Source: Trichlorobacter ammonificans
GTDB taxonomy: Bacteria; Desulfobacterota; Desulfuromonadia; Geobacterales; Pseudopelobacteraceae
Direction of reading: 5' to 3'
DNA length: 64,000 nt
Assembly (NCBI RefSeq): GCF_933509905.1
Contig: NZ_OW150024.1
Location: 496,001 to 560,000 of the forward strand
Positions 38,801-47,927 of the stretch are shown in pieces. The position numbers and the translations under genes are program-made. The notes beneath the pieces are model-generated. The model saw nothing but the letters and a program-made list of their open reading frames with translations, was not told where the DNA came from and did not search any database. Numbering within the stretch: the first letter of the stretch is position 1; each line of letters opens with the position of its first letter.

Positions 38801-40201
38801 ATGCTCGATCCGCACATATACCGGGAGCTTTGTGCCATTGTGGGAACGGAGAACGTTGCCGTGGAAAAGCAGGACCTGATCTGCTACGGCTACGACGCCA
38901 CCCAGATGGAATTTTTACCCGCCGCCGTGGTGCATCCGGCCACTGCGGAGGAGGTGGCGGCGGTTCTGAGACTGGCCAACCGGTGCTGCTTTCCGGTCTT
39001 TCCCCGCGGCGCCGGCAGCGGCTTCACCGGCGGGGCGCTGCCCACCGGCGGCGGTGTGGTGCTGGTCACCACCCGCATGAACCGTATCCTGCGGATCGAT
39101 ACCGAGAACCTGATCGCCGAGGTGGAGCCGGGACTGGTGACGGAGGAGTTCCAGATCGCGGTGGAAAAGCTGGGGCTGTTCTACCCGCCCGACCCGGCGT
39201 CGCTCAAGTTCTCCACCCTGGGGGGAAACGTGGCGGAAAACGCCGGCGGTCCCCGCTGCGTCAAGTACGGGGTAACCCGCGATTTCGTCATGGGGCTGGA
39301 GGTGGTGCTGCCCACCGGCGAAATCATCCGCACCGGCACCGAGACCTACAAGGCGGTGGTGGGGTACGACCTGACCCGGCTGCTCTGCGGCAGTGAAGGG
39401 ACCCTGGGGGTGATCACCAAGATCATCTTCAAACTGCTGCCGTTGCCTGAAGCGAAGAAGACCATGCTGACCATCTTCGATTCCATCGACGGCGCGGCCC
39501 GTGCCGTCTCCACCATCATCGGCGCCAAGATCATCCCCACGACGCTCGAGTTCATGGACTACGCCACCCTGCAGTGCGTGGAACGGCGCTTCAATCTGGG
39601 GATTCCGGCGGAGGGACGGGCCGTGCTGCTGATCGAGGTGGACGGCGATAGCGACCTGGTGGACAAGCAGGCGGCCCGCATCCAGGAGCTGATCCGGCCC
39701 CTGGGGCTGGTGCAGTGCACCATCGCCAAAGATGCCGCCGAATCGGAGGCGCTCTGGAAGGTGCGGCGACTGGTCTCCCCCAGCCTGCGGGATGTCAATC
39801 CGCACAAGTACAACGAGGATATCGTGGTGCCGCGCAGCAAAGTGCCGGAGGTGATCCGCCGGATCGAGACCATCCAGCGGAAATACGACATCCCGATCGT
39901 CAACTTCGGCCATGCCGGCGACGGCAATATCCATGTCAACGTGATGATCAACAAGGAGATTCCCGGCCAGGAGGAAAAAGCCCACAGCGCGATCCGGGAG
40001 GTGTTCCAGGCCGCCCTGGACCTGGACGGCACCATGTCCGGCGAGCACGGGGTGGGGCTGGCCAAGCAGCCGTACATCGAGATGGAGCTGAACCCGGCCC
40101 AGATCAGGACCATGGAGTCGATCAAGCTGGCGCTGGACCCGAACAATATTCTCAACCCCGGCAAGATATTTCCCTGGAAAGGTATCAACCATGCAGCATG
40201 A
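38801..40201 (+). CDS. glcD: FAD-linked oxidase, GlcD/D-lactate dehydrogenase type
   Basis: A 466-residue flavoprotein of the VAO/PCMH family. The FAD-binding part shows FPRGAGSGFTGGALP, GLFYPPDPASLKFSTLGGNV and AENAGGPRCVKYG; the C-terminal part shows NFGHAGDGNIHVNVMIN and DGTMSGEHGVGLAKQPY. These match GlcD and related D-2-hydroxyacid (glycolate or D-lactate) dehydrogenases. A glcE or glcF partner or iron-sulfur subunit is not adjacent, so the electron acceptor is unknown. AGAGAGG lies before the ATG. Confidence 0.92.
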   Translation: MLDPHIYRELCAIVGTENVAVEKQDLICYGYDATQMEFLPAAVVHPATAEEVAAVLRLANRCCFPVFPRGAGSGFTGGALPTGGGVVLVTTRMNRILRIDTENLIAEVEPGLVTEEFQIAVEKLGLFYPPDPASLKFSTLGGNVAENAGGPRCVKYGVTRDFVMGLEVVLPTGEIIRTGTETYKAVVGYDLTRLLCGSEGTLGVITKIIFKLLPLPEAKKTMLTIFDSIDGAARAVSTIIGAKIIPTTLEFMDYATLQCVERRFNLGIPAEGRAVLLIEVDGDSDLVDKQAARIQELIRPLGLVQCTIAKDAAESEALWKVRRLVSPSLRDVNPHKYNEDIVVPRSKVPEVIRRIETIQRKYDIPIVNFGHAGDGNIHVNVMINKEIPGQEEKAHSAIREVFQAALDLDGTMSGEHGVGLAKQPYIEMELNPAQIRTMESIKLALDPNNILNPGKIFPWKGINHAA

Positions 40202-40454
40202 CGATGCAAAGGAACGGCAGGAAACCTCGTTGATAGGACGTATTCTGTCACTTGAGGCGGTGTTGCTGCTGATGGGAGTTGTGTCGCTGGTGTACGGCCT
40301 GATCAACGGCGCGGCCATGAACATCTTCTGGGGAGTGGTGATCATTCCCGGTGTTTTTCTGTTGCACAAGGTGCGCAAGAAGGACTGGAAGGCCCACTGG
40401 CAGGCCCTGGAGGCGGAGCAGCAGCGCCAGAGGGAGCGTGACAACCGTGGGTGA
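40191..40454 (+). CDS. Small membrane protein downstream of glcD
   Basis: An 87-residue protein with two hydrophobic helices (about 19-38 and 44-60) followed by a basic, Gln/Glu/Arg-rich tail (KVRKKDWKAHWQALEAEQQ). It overlaps both the glcD end and the maf start, so it is part of the transcript. No family recognised. Confidence 0.75.
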   Translation: MQHDDAKERQETSLIGRILSLEAVLLLMGVVSLVYGLINGAAMNIFWGVVIIPGVFLLHKVRKKDWKAHWQALEAEQQRQRERDNRG

Positions 40455-41028
40455 GATCGTTCTGGCATCGGCATCGCCCCGCCGTTCGGAGCTTCTTGAA
40501 CTGGCCGGCGTGCCGTTCCGCGTCGCGCCGGCCGACATCCCCGAGGAGCCCCTTCCCGGCGAGGAAGCGGCGGCCCACGCCATGCGGTTGGCCGAGGAAA
40601 AGGCCCGGGCCGCTGCGGCCCGTGAGGCATCGGGACGCTGGTTCATCGGCGCCGACACCATCGTAGTGCTGGAAGGGCGGATCATGGGCAAACCGAAGGA
40701 CGAAGCCGAGGCGGAAGCCATGCTCGCGGACCTCTCCGGTCGCAGCCATCAGGTGATCACCGCCTACGCGGTGTTCGACCGCAGCGGCGGGGCCTGCGTC
40801 AGCCGGGCGGTGCGCACCGATGTGGTGTTCAAGCAGTTGGACCGTCGGGAGATCGAAGCGTACGTTGCCACCGGCTGTCCCCTGGACAAGGCGGGGGCCT
40901 ACGCCATCCAGGGGGGAGCGGCCCACTTCGTGCGGGAGATCCGCGGCTCCTACACCAACGTGGTGGGGCTCCCCACCTGCGAACTGGTGGAGACCCTGCG
41001 CCGGATGGGGGCGCTGGAACAGTCATGA
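40447..41028 (+). CDS. maf: Maf family nucleotide pyrophosphatase
   Basis: About 193 residues of the Maf/YhdE group, which hydrolyse dTTP, UTP and modified nucleotides. Motifs: LASASPRRSELLELAG at the N-terminus, FIGADTIVVLEGRIMGKP, SGRSHQVITAYAV, GCPLDKAGAYAIQGGAAHFV and GSYTNVVGLPTCEL. Start is a GTG at 40447 with GGGAG upstream, overlapping the previous gene; a GTG at 40438 is also possible. Confidence 0.93.
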   Translation: MGEIVLASASPRRSELLELAGVPFRVAPADIPEEPLPGEEAAAHAMRLAEEKARAAAAREASGRWFIGADTIVVLEGRIMGKPKDEAEAEAMLADLSGRSHQVITAYAVFDRSGGACVSRAVRTDVVFKQLDRREIEAYVATGCPLDKAGAYAIQGGAAHFVREIRGSYTNVVGLPTCELVETLRRMGALEQS

Positions 41029-41711
41029 GTGTCATCGCTGAACATCTTGCCACGGTGCGGCACCGGATCGCCGCCGCCTGCGGACGCTGCGGCCGGGACC
41101 CCCGTACCGTGGAACTGGTTGCGGTCTCCAAGACCCGCCCGGCGGAGGATGTCCGGGAGGCGTTCCGGGCAGGGCAGCGGATTTTTGGTGAAAATTACGT
41201 CCAGGAACTGGTGGCCAAGGCGGCGGACCTGCACGAGCCGGTGGAGTGGCACGTCATCGGCCACCTGCAGTCCAACAAGGTGCGGCAGATCGCCGGCCTG
41301 ACCAGCCTGATCCATTCCGTGGACCGCCTGTCGCTGGCCCGGGAGCTGAGCCGTCAGTGGGGACGTCTGGAGAAGGTCTGCAACCTGCTGGTGCAGGTAA
41401 ACGTCTCCGGCGAGGCCAGCAAGTCCGGCACCACCGCGGCGGAGGCCCTGGCCCTGGTGCGGGAGATCGCCCGGCTGCCCCACCTGCGGGTGCAGGGTTT
41501 GATGACCATGCCGCCGTTTTTCGATGACCCCGAGGAGGCCCGTCCCTACTTCCGCGAGTTGCGCCTGCTGGCTGACCGGATCAGGGAGGAGGCGATTCCG
41601 GGGGTTGCCATGGAGCGGCTTTCCATGGGGATGTCCGGCGACTTCGAGGTGGCCGTCGAGGAAGGGGCCACCCTGGTGCGGGTGGGGACCGCCATCTTCG
41701 GGGAGCGGTAG
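41025..41711 (+). CDS. yggS: YggS/PLPBP family pyridoxal-phosphate homeostasis protein
   Basis: The 228-residue product is the single-domain alanine-racemase fold protein YggS. The PLP lysine is Lys36 in VAVSKTRP; FGENYVQEL, WHVIGHLQSNKV, LMTMPPFFDD and RLSMGMSGDFEVAVEEGAT follow. It binds PLP and keeps amino-acid and PLP pools balanced without known enzymatic turnover. The ATG overlaps the maf stop. Confidence 0.94.
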   Translation: MSVIAEHLATVRHRIAAACGRCGRDPRTVELVAVSKTRPAEDVREAFRAGQRIFGENYVQELVAKAADLHEPVEWHVIGHLQSNKVRQIAGLTSLIHSVDRLSLARELSRQWGRLEKVCNLLVQVNVSGEASKSGTTAAEALALVREIARLPHLRVQGLMTMPPFFDDPEEARPYFRELRLLADRIREEAIPGVAMERLSMGMSGDFEVAVEEGATLVRVGTAIFGER

Positions 41712-41739
41712 ACCGGCGGGAAGAAACGGAGGTGCAGCG

Positions 41740-42294
41740 ATGAAACGGCTGCTGGCAGTACTCGTATTCATCACGCCGCTTGTAGCGGAGGCGGCGACCT
41801 GGTCCTGGACCGATGCCGCCGGTACCGTGCACTTCACCGACAATCCCGCCACGGTTCCTATGGGGTTCCGTCACCAGCTCCGGCAACGGGACGATGGCGC
41901 TCCGTCATTTCCGGCGACCGTGCCGGCTGAACCGGCGAGCCGCCAAACGCCACCGCCGGCAGCTCCCCATGCCGGGACGCCGTCGAAGGCTGCCGAAGCT
42001 CCTGCGGCAGCACCGGGACAGGAACTGTCGATCCGTTACGGCAACCGTACCGCCGGAGAGTGGCGGGCGGCCTTCAGGGCGCTGCGGGGGCAGCTTGCGG
42101 AGGTCGAGGGGCAGTTCGAGCAGGCCCGGCGCGAGGGGGGAGACGGCAAGACTGCCCTGAGCCGGCAGAAGATCGACGAGTTGAACGCCCGCAACAGACG
42201 GCTCAATGCAGAGTACGAGGCGGTCCGCCTGCGCTTCAACCGCTTGGTGGAGGAAGCCAACGCCGCGGGGCTGCCGCCGGAGTTCTCCCGCTAG
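41740..42294 (+). CDS. DUF4124-domain exported protein
   Basis: About 184 residues with a signal peptide (MKRLLAVLVFITPLVAEA) and the DUF4124 start ATWSWTDAAGTVHFTDNPA, then a Pro/Ala linker and a C-terminal coiled-coil region (LRGQLAEVEGQFEQARRE and KIDELNARNRRLNAEYEAV). DUF4124 proteins are envelope proteins of unknown function. GGAGGTG lies eight bases before the ATG. Followed by a terminator. Confidence 0.88.
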   Translation: MKRLLAVLVFITPLVAEAATWSWTDAAGTVHFTDNPATVPMGFRHQLRQRDDGAPSFPATVPAEPASRQTPPPAAPHAGTPSKAAEAPAAAPGQELSIRYGNRTAGEWRAAFRALRGQLAEVEGQFEQARREGGDGKTALSRQKIDELNARNRRLNAEYEAVRLRFNRLVEEANAAGLPPEFSR

Positions 42295-42357
42295 CCGGCA
42301 TGCTGCCCGGAACATCTGTCGCTGCTGTAGTGAACCGGCCTGTCCTGCCTAAAAATG

Positions 42358-42392
42358 ACAACAGGCTGCCCGTATTCTGGGCAGCCTGTTGT
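42358..42392 (+). terminator. Terminator after DUF4124 gene
   Basis: A perfect 14-base stem (42358-42371 with 42379-42392), 7-base loop, followed by GCTCTTT. Confidence 0.85.
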
Positions 42393-42485
42393 GCTCTTTA
42401 GGGGTAAGATGCCGAAAACAGGTTAAGAAAGGCTGGTACAGCTTTTGCGCGTACATGGCTATCATGCGTGTACCAGGAGGCAGCA

Positions 42486-43073
42486 ATGTCAGCAGAAGCC
42501 AGCACCTTTTCATCACTTGCCCCCCATGCCACCATCACCCTGATCAAGGGCAGCCGTTATGGACTGGATCTGCGGGGGTATCTCAAGCCGGGGTGGTCCG
42601 GCTATCTGGCCGGTCGCCTTGCCGACGAGCAGATCAGCGTGCTGCGCGGAGCGGGGCGCAAGATATCGGCCATCACCTGGGAAGCCCGTTTCGAGCTTGA
42701 AATGCCGCCGCTCCTGAAGGTCCCGGAACGGCTCGATTACTGTGCCATGGCCAGCACGCCTCCGGCGGTTCGCTCCACCCTGCCCTGGGTACGCCTGGAA
42801 CGGCTCAGCGTTAAGCGGGACAGCGCCCATGGCGGCTCGCTGCTGGTGGAGCTGACCGGGCCGGACCAGTTGGGGTTCCTCGCCTCACTGCTGCGGGTCT
42901 TCAGCTTCTATTCGCTGTTTCCGGTGGAGATGGAGATCGAGACTCTTGGGGCCACCGCCAGCAACCGCTTCTGGCTGAAGGGGATCGGCAGCCTGACGCC
43001 GACGGCCGAAGACCAGGCGAATCTTGCCACGGCTCTGCGCAAGCTGTCCGGCAACGGCGGCACCTTGCCATAA
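42486..43073 (+). CDS. ACT-domain-like protein
   Basis: About 195 residues, soluble. The C-terminal part has VELTGPDQLGFLASLLRVFS followed by FPVEMEIETLGATASNRFWL, the pattern of an ACT domain as found at the end of GlnD or in ACT regulators. The N-terminal half (YGLDLRGYLKPGWSGYLAG) may be a second, divergent domain. No catalytic domain is attached, so a ligand-binding regulatory role is possible. The ATG at 42486 is preceded by AGGAGG. Confidence 0.75.
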   Translation: MSAEASTFSSLAPHATITLIKGSRYGLDLRGYLKPGWSGYLAGRLADEQISVLRGAGRKISAITWEARFELEMPPLLKVPERLDYCAMASTPPAVRSTLPWVRLERLSVKRDSAHGGSLLVELTGPDQLGFLASLLRVFSFYSLFPVEMEIETLGATASNRFWLKGIGSLTPTAEDQANLATALRKLSGNGGTLP

Positions 43074-43141
43074 GCAACGGATTCTGCTAAGGCATGTCCA
43101 TGCACCGGTATCATCCGGTATCTGCAACGAAGGACCTGCCA

Positions 43142-43927
43142 ATGCTTACCACGTATCTCGATGTCGCCGTAGAAGCCGCCCTGGCTGCCGGCCGCCTGCA
43201 GCGGTCACGGTTCGCTTCCTCCTTCACCGTCGACTTGAAAGGGGCTAAGGATCTGGTCACCGAACTGGATACCGCCTCCGAAGCCGTGATTGTCGGCTGC
43301 CTGCTGGAGCGGTTTCCCGGTCACGGTATCCTGGCCGAGGAGGGGAGGTATCCCGACGGCGACGGTCGTCATGTCTGGGTGATCGACCCGATTGACGGCA
43401 CGACCAATTTTGCCCACGGCTACCCCTGGTTCTGTTCCTCCATCGCCTTGGAACGGGACGGCGAGCTGGCAGTGGGCGTGATCTACAACCCGATGACCGA
43501 TGAGCTGTTTACCGCCACGGCCGGCGGCGGGGCCTTCATGAACGGCCGCCGCCTGACGGTATCGCAGCGTGCCCCCCTGGCCGGCGCCCTGCTGGCCACC
43601 GGCTTCCCCTACGACTGCGCCACCGATCCTGAAAATAATTTCGACCAGTTCATCCGCTTCCAGAAAGCTGCCCGCGGCATCCGCCGCGCCGGGGCCGCCG
43701 CCCTCGATCTGGCCTACTTGGCGGCCGGCCGGCTGGACGGCTTCTGGGAGGTAAAGTTGAAACCCTGGGACGTCGCGGCCGGCACCCTGCTGGTACGGGA
43801 GGCGGGGGGGATAGTGACCTCCTTTGACGGTGCTCCGTATGCAATCCGTACCCACCGGATACTCGCCTCCAACGGCTGCCTGCACAGCGAAATGATCGCC
43901 ATGCTGGCGCAGAAAGGTTCACCATGA
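43142..43927 (+). CDS. suhB: Inositol-1-monophosphatase family protein
   Basis: About 261 residues of the IMPase family. Metal-binding motifs: ILAEEGRYPDGDG (glutamate), WVIDPIDGTTNFAHGYP and the C-terminal KPWDVAAGTLLVREAGG, with GAAALDLAYLAAGRLDGFWE. It removes phosphate from myo-inositol-1-phosphate or similar substrates; related proteins also act on rRNA antitermination. GAAGGA stands before the ATG at 43142; the next gene overlaps the stop by four bases. Confidence 0.92.
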   Translation: MLTTYLDVAVEAALAAGRLQRSRFASSFTVDLKGAKDLVTELDTASEAVIVGCLLERFPGHGILAEEGRYPDGDGRHVWVIDPIDGTTNFAHGYPWFCSSIALERDGELAVGVIYNPMTDELFTATAGGGAFMNGRRLTVSQRAPLAGALLATGFPYDCATDPENNFDQFIRFQKAARGIRRAGAAALDLAYLAAGRLDGFWEVKLKPWDVAAGTLLVREAGGIVTSFDGAPYAIRTHRILASNGCLHSEMIAMLAQKGSP

Positions 43928-44259
43928 AACGTCCGCTGATCGCTTTACTCCTCTCCGCTTTTGTTCTGCCGGGGCTGGGGCAGCTCTACCTGGGCCGCAA
44001 GCTCAAGGGAGCGCTGCTGCTGGTGGCGGTCAACCTGCTGCTGCTGGCCGCCCTTTTTCTGGCAATGAAGCTGTCGGCACCGCTGATTGGCGCCCGGCTT
44101 GCCGGTACGCCGATTACCCCCGAACTGCTGCTGGCCCAGATCCAGCCCCATGCCGTCTGGGGCAAGGCGCTGCTGGCGTCGTTTCTGGGGGTCTGGGGCT
44201 TTGCGGTGGTGGATCTGGTCAGTGCGTTTCGGGAGTCTGGCCGCGAAAACGATATTTGA
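43924..44259 (+). CDS. Small membrane protein
   Basis: A 111-residue protein with three hydrophobic helices (about 5-21, 30-52 and 78-100). The first helix leads into PGLGQLYLGRKLKGALLL, the pattern of TM2/DUF5683-type small membrane proteins, in which a Gly-Gln-x-Tyr-x-Gly loop follows the first helix. The ATG overlaps the suhB stop. Function unknown. Confidence 0.8.
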   Translation: MKRPLIALLLSAFVLPGLGQLYLGRKLKGALLLVAVNLLLLAALFLAMKLSAPLIGARLAGTPITPELLLAQIQPHAVWGKALLASFLGVWGFAVVDLVSAFRESGRENDI

Positions 44260-44292
44260 CAAACGCCGTTTGCGTGTGCCATAAATGAGGCC

Positions 44293-45276
44293 ATGAGACA
44301 CGCGCACATTATCGGCAGCGGCGCCGGCATTCCGGAACGGATTGTCGGCAATGATTTTTTCTCCTACCTGGTGGATGATCCCGACGAATGGATCAGTTCC
44401 CGTACCGGTATCAGGGAACGACGCTTCGTCAAACCGGAAGAGTCGACCTCCGACCTTGCCGTGCGTGCGGCCCGGGCAGCTCTGGAAAATGCAGGCATCA
44501 CGGCGGCCGAGATCGACTGCATTGTCGTGGGAACTTCTACGCCGGATATGATCCTGCCGGCCACCGCCTGCATGGTGCAGAAGGAGATCGGTGCCCAGAA
44601 CGCCTTTGCCTTTGATCTGAATTCGGTCTGCGGCAGCTTCGTCTTTGCCCTGGATACGGCCGACAGCTTTATCCGCGCCGGCAAGGCCCGTACCGCTCTG
44701 GTGATCGGCGCCGACACCTACTCAAAAATTCTGGATTTCAACGACAAGACCACCTGTCCCCTGTTCGGCGACGGCGCCGCTGCTGTTGTGCTGCGGGTTA
44801 CCGATCAGCCGGACACCGGCATCCTGCATTCTTTCATCCGTACCGACGGTAACGGCTGGCCCCTGATTCAGGTCCCGTCCTCCGGCTCCCGCAAGCCGAT
44901 CACTGCCGAAACCATTGCAGCTAAAGAGAACACCTTCTATATGTCGGGCAAGCCGGTCTACGTCTTTGCAACCGAGGCGATTCCTGAGCTGATCAAGACC
45001 GTCTGCGACATGGCCGGCATCACCCCCGCCGATCTGGACTGGCTGATTCCCCACCAGGCAAACCTCCGCATTCTCGATGCTGTTTCCAAAAAACACGACA
45101 TCCCCAAGGAAAAATTCCTGGTGAACCTGCAGAAGTACGGCAATACCGCCGCCGCGTCGGTGGCACTGGCGTTGGACGAGTTCCGCCGTAACGGCACCAT
45201 CAAGCCGGGGCAGCTGGTGCTGGTCATGGGCTTTGGCGGCGGTCTTTCCTGGGGAGGACTGTTGGTCAGGTTCTGA
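44293..45276 (+). CDS. fabH: 3-oxoacyl-ACP synthase III (KAS III, FabH-like)
   Basis: A 327-residue thiolase-fold condensing enzyme. The catalytic triad is visible: Cys113 in DLNSVCGSFVFAL, His254 in WLIPHQAN, and an Asn near 284 in YGNTAAASVALAL. The N-terminus AHIIGSGAGIPERIV and SRTGIRERRF are typical. KAS III joins acetyl-CoA and malonyl-ACP to start fatty-acid synthesis; the standalone position leaves open a variant role with other primers. A TTGACA at 44257-44262 and CATAAA 18 bases on could be its promoter. Confidence 0.92.
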   Translation: MRHAHIIGSGAGIPERIVGNDFFSYLVDDPDEWISSRTGIRERRFVKPEESTSDLAVRAARAALENAGITAAEIDCIVVGTSTPDMILPATACMVQKEIGAQNAFAFDLNSVCGSFVFALDTADSFIRAGKARTALVIGADTYSKILDFNDKTTCPLFGDGAAAVVLRVTDQPDTGILHSFIRTDGNGWPLIQVPSSGSRKPITAETIAAKENTFYMSGKPVYVFATEAIPELIKTVCDMAGITPADLDWLIPHQANLRILDAVSKKHDIPKEKFLVNLQKYGNTAAASVALALDEFRRNGTIKPGQLVLVMGFGGGLSWGGLLVRF

Positions 45277-46297
45277 TTCCGGCCATTCCCTCGCCAAGCC
45301 GTTCCGGACGTAGTCCGGCAGCTGCCAGCAGAGCCCCGAGGAGTTCCCCGGGGCTCTGCTGTTTCCAGCCGCCGTGGAAGCGGTCGGCTGCCAGCAGATA
45401 CCCTCCGGGACGCAGCACTGCGGCCAGTCGTTCGATGAGCCGCAGCATCGCCGCCGGTTGGTTGAGCAGTGGCCCTCCCAGCAGTCCGTTGCAGAGAATC
45501 AGGTCAAAGTCGGCGTCGCCTGCCGGGTCGGCGTCCAGCAGGTTCACGACGCTGAAAGTTATCCGTTCCCCCCAGCCAGCCATTACAAGAGCTTCGGTTC
45601 TGGTGTGGTACTCTGTTTGCCGTGCCGGAGCGTGGGGCAGGCAGCGTTGACGGGCTGCCCAGACCTCAAGGGGGTCCAGCGTCCAGCCTTCGATCCGCGC
45701 CTCTGCCGGTTGCCAACCGGCCGCCATCACCTGCTCCGCCAACTCCCAGGTCCCTTCACCGCTGCCGCAGGCGGCGTCAAGACAGCGAAACGTCTGGTGC
45801 CCCGCCTGTCGGCGCTGTCTGCACAGCTCCCCCAGGAAAGTGCGCTGCTCCGGATACCGCCCGAAGCCGGCACCGTTGTAACGGGCCGGCAGGAAGGAGT
45901 GGAACAGAAACCGGCAGTGCAGGGACGGGTCGAGCAGCAACCGCTCCAGCAGTCGTGCGGGGTTCGGGGAGAGCTGGAAGGGGGCGGGCAGGGTACCGTA
46001 GAGATCGGCCCAGGAGAGCGCACCGGAAAAGGGGGTGCTGTTCAGGTGCGGGGGGAAGTTCAGGCTGAAGCGGTAAAAACGGTGAAAAACGCGGCGGAGT
46101 TCGGCGATGGGCAGATACAATTCCGACTGGCAACGCAGCTCCGGCACAATCACCAGGCCGGGAGCCGGCAGGGGAGCCGGGCTGGTGGCCGCCCAGAGCC
46201 GGTACTGGCGGTCGATGCGGGCACGCGCCCCGGCAAAGAGCGCCGGATCGGGCCTGCGGAGCAAAGGGCAGGGAGGAACAGCTGCCGGCGGAAACAC
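45266..46297 (-). CDS. CheR-like SAM-dependent methyltransferase
   Basis: The 343-residue product has a long N-terminal region with many Pro/Leu residues and a C-terminal methyltransferase domain: motif I FRCLDAACGSGEGTWELAE, an acidic end of strand 2 in RIEGWTLDPLEVWAARQ, and DFDLILCNGLLGG, then LAAVLRPGGYLLAADRFH. The order and the FDLILCNGLL/LRPGGYL segments look like CheR. It follows motB by 22 bases on the same strand, so chemotaxis or motility is plausible; the target is unknown. The stop overlaps the fabH stop region. Confidence 0.8.
   Translation of the reverse strand: MFPPAAVPPCPLLRRPDPALFAGARARIDRQYRLWAATSPAPLPAPGLVIVPELRCQSELYLPIAELRRVFHRFYRFSLNFPPHLNSTPFSGALSWADLYGTLPAPFQLSPNPARLLERLLLDPSLHCRFLFHSFLPARYNGAGFGRYPEQRTFLGELCRQRRQAGHQTFRCLDAACGSGEGTWELAEQVMAAGWQPAEARIEGWTLDPLEVWAARQRCLPHAPARQTEYHTRTEALVMAGWGERITFSVVNLLDADPAGDADFDLILCNGLLGGPLLNQPAAMLRLIERLAAVLRPGGYLLAADRFHGGWKQQSPGELLGALLAAAGLRPERLGEGMAGIRT
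45326..45361 (+). terminator. fabH terminator inside the convergent methyltransferase gene
   Basis: A perfect 13-base stem (45326-45338 with 45349-45361), 10-base loop, then TTTCC. It lies within the C-terminal codons of the opposite-strand gene. Confidence 0.75.
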
Positions 46298-46319
46298 GGA
46301 TGCACCTCGGGGAAGGTGG

Positions 46320-47159
46320 TCAGGGCTGGCTGGGGGCAGTGGTGGTGGGTTCCACCCTGGTCGACTCCTCGGAAAGCAGGACGATATCCACGCGGCGGTT
46401 GCGCGCCCGCCCCTCGGAGGTGCCGTTTTCCGAAGCGGGGCGGAATTCGCCGTAACCGGTGGCCGAGATGGTGGCGGGATCGACGTCGTGGTTTTTCAGT
46501 ATGTAGCGCAGCACGTTGGTGGCCCGCGAGGTGGACAGTTCCCAGTTGGAGGGGAACTGGGAACTGCTGATCGGCACGTTGTCGGTGTGCCCCTCGATCC
46601 GCAACGGGTTTGAATACTGGGTCATTGCCTCGATGATGGTGTTCAGAATCTGGTAGCCGGACGCTTTGATGGTTGCCGACCCCGAATCGAAAAAGCCGGC
46701 TTCCTTCAGACTGACTACCAACCCCCGGCTGGTGATGCCGATGGATACCTTGTTCTGGGCGCCGTGCTTGATCAGGTAGGCTTCGATGGCCGACTGGATC
46801 TCCTTGAAGTCCTTCTCCTGGGCCTGCCCCTTGGCCTTTCCCTTCTCCATGCCGCCGTGGCGCGGTCCGGCCGGCGGCATCTGGCGGTTCATCGGGATCA
46901 CCGCCATCTCCGGTTTGATCGAGGGGATCTGGCGCAGGTCCTTGGCGTCGAGCACCCCTTTCTGGCCCGCTGCCGCCATGGTGGAGTAGCCAAAGGACTC
47001 CCGCAGGGATTGCATCACTTCCTCGACCTTTTTCTTGTCGGTCTGGGACATGGCGTAAAGCGTTACAAACACGGCAAACAGCAACGTGATGAAGTCGCCG
47101 TAGGAAACCAGCCAGCGCTCGTGATTGACGTGCTTTTCAGGTTCTTTTTTTCGCGCCAC
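46320..47159 (-). CDS. motB: Flagellar motor protein MotB
   Basis: The 279-residue stator subunit has one N-terminal membrane helix with the proton-binding Asp22 in YGDFITLLFAVFVTLY, a linker, and an OmpA-like peptidoglycan-binding domain: FDSGSATIKASGYQIL, RIEGHTDNVPIS, NWELSTSRATNVLRY and GYGEFRPASENGT, ending in NRRVDIVLL. Only 15 bases separate it from motA. Confidence 0.95.
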   Translation of the reverse strand: MARKKEPEKHVNHERWLVSYGDFITLLFAVFVTLYAMSQTDKKKVEEVMQSLRESFGYSTMAAAGQKGVLDAKDLRQIPSIKPEMAVIPMNRQMPPAGPRHGGMEKGKAKGQAQEKDFKEIQSAIEAYLIKHGAQNKVSIGITSRGLVVSLKEAGFFDSGSATIKASGYQILNTIIEAMTQYSNPLRIEGHTDNVPISSSQFPSNWELSTSRATNVLRYILKNHDVDPATISATGYGEFRPASENGTSEGRARNRRVDIVLLSEESTRVEPTTTAPSQP

Positions 47160-47174
47160 GCGAGGCTCCTTGGG

Positions 47175-47924
47175 TCAGTGCTCGGCGCCGGCGAACGACT
47201 TAAGCTTCTGCTCGATGAAATGGGGGTTCTCCCCGTTCTGGATGGCGATCAGCCCTTCCACGATCATGACCCGGCGCAGCACTTCCTCTTTCATCCGGAT
47301 TTTGATCTTGGTGCCAATCGGGATACAGACGATGTTGGCGACCATCAGACCGTAGATGGTGGCCACGAAGGCGACGGCGATACCGGCTCCCAGCTTGGAG
47401 GTGTCGGAGAGGTTACTCATGACGTGGATCAGGCCGAGCACGGCGCCGATGATACCGATGGTGGGCGAATAGCCGCCGGCAGCCTCAAAAAATTCAGCGG
47501 AGTGCTTCTGGTGGTCTTCGTAGGCTGTTATCTCCGCCTCAAGAGTTTCCCTCAGTTTCTGCGGATCGATGCCGTCCACCACCAGGGATATCCCTTTCTT
47601 GATGAAGGGGTCGCTGGCATTCTGGGCCTCCTGCTCAAGGGAGATCAAGCCGTTGCGGCGGGCCTTGGTAGCGTAGCCGATGATGTCCTTGACGATGGCG
47701 TCCGGGTCCACCTTGGGCGGCAGCACGGCGATCTTGATGTCCTTGAACGCCTTGATGCAGACCGGCAGGGGAAACGACACGAACACGGCGCCGAAGGTAC
47801 CGCCGAGCACGATCAGGGCAGCGGTAGGCTGAATGAGTGACGTAATATGCAAACCTTCCAAGACGGCACCGCCGAACACGGCACCGAAACCCAGTATAAG
47901 GCCGATAATAGTTGCTAAATCCAT
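47175..47924 (-). CDS. motA: Flagellar motor protein MotA
   Basis: The 249-residue stator subunit has four membrane helices (starting MDLATIIGLILGFGAVFGG, then AALIVLGGTFGAVF, GIIGAVLGLIHVM and AVAFVATIYGLMVAN). The conserved glutamate and proline residues around the cytoplasmic loop and the PTIGIIGAVLGLI segment are typical. It forms the proton channel with MotB. Start right after flbD. Confidence 0.95.
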   Translation of the reverse strand: MDLATIIGLILGFGAVFGGAVLEGLHITSLIQPTAALIVLGGTFGAVFVSFPLPVCIKAFKDIKIAVLPPKVDPDAIVKDIIGYATKARRNGLISLEQEAQNASDPFIKKGISLVVDGIDPQKLRETLEAEITAYEDHQKHSAEFFEAAGGYSPTIGIIGAVLGLIHVMSNLSDTSKLGAGIAVAFVATIYGLMVANIVCIPIGTKIKIRMKEEVLRRVMIVEGLIAIQNGENPHFIEQKLKSFAGAEH

Positions 47925-47927
47925 AGG

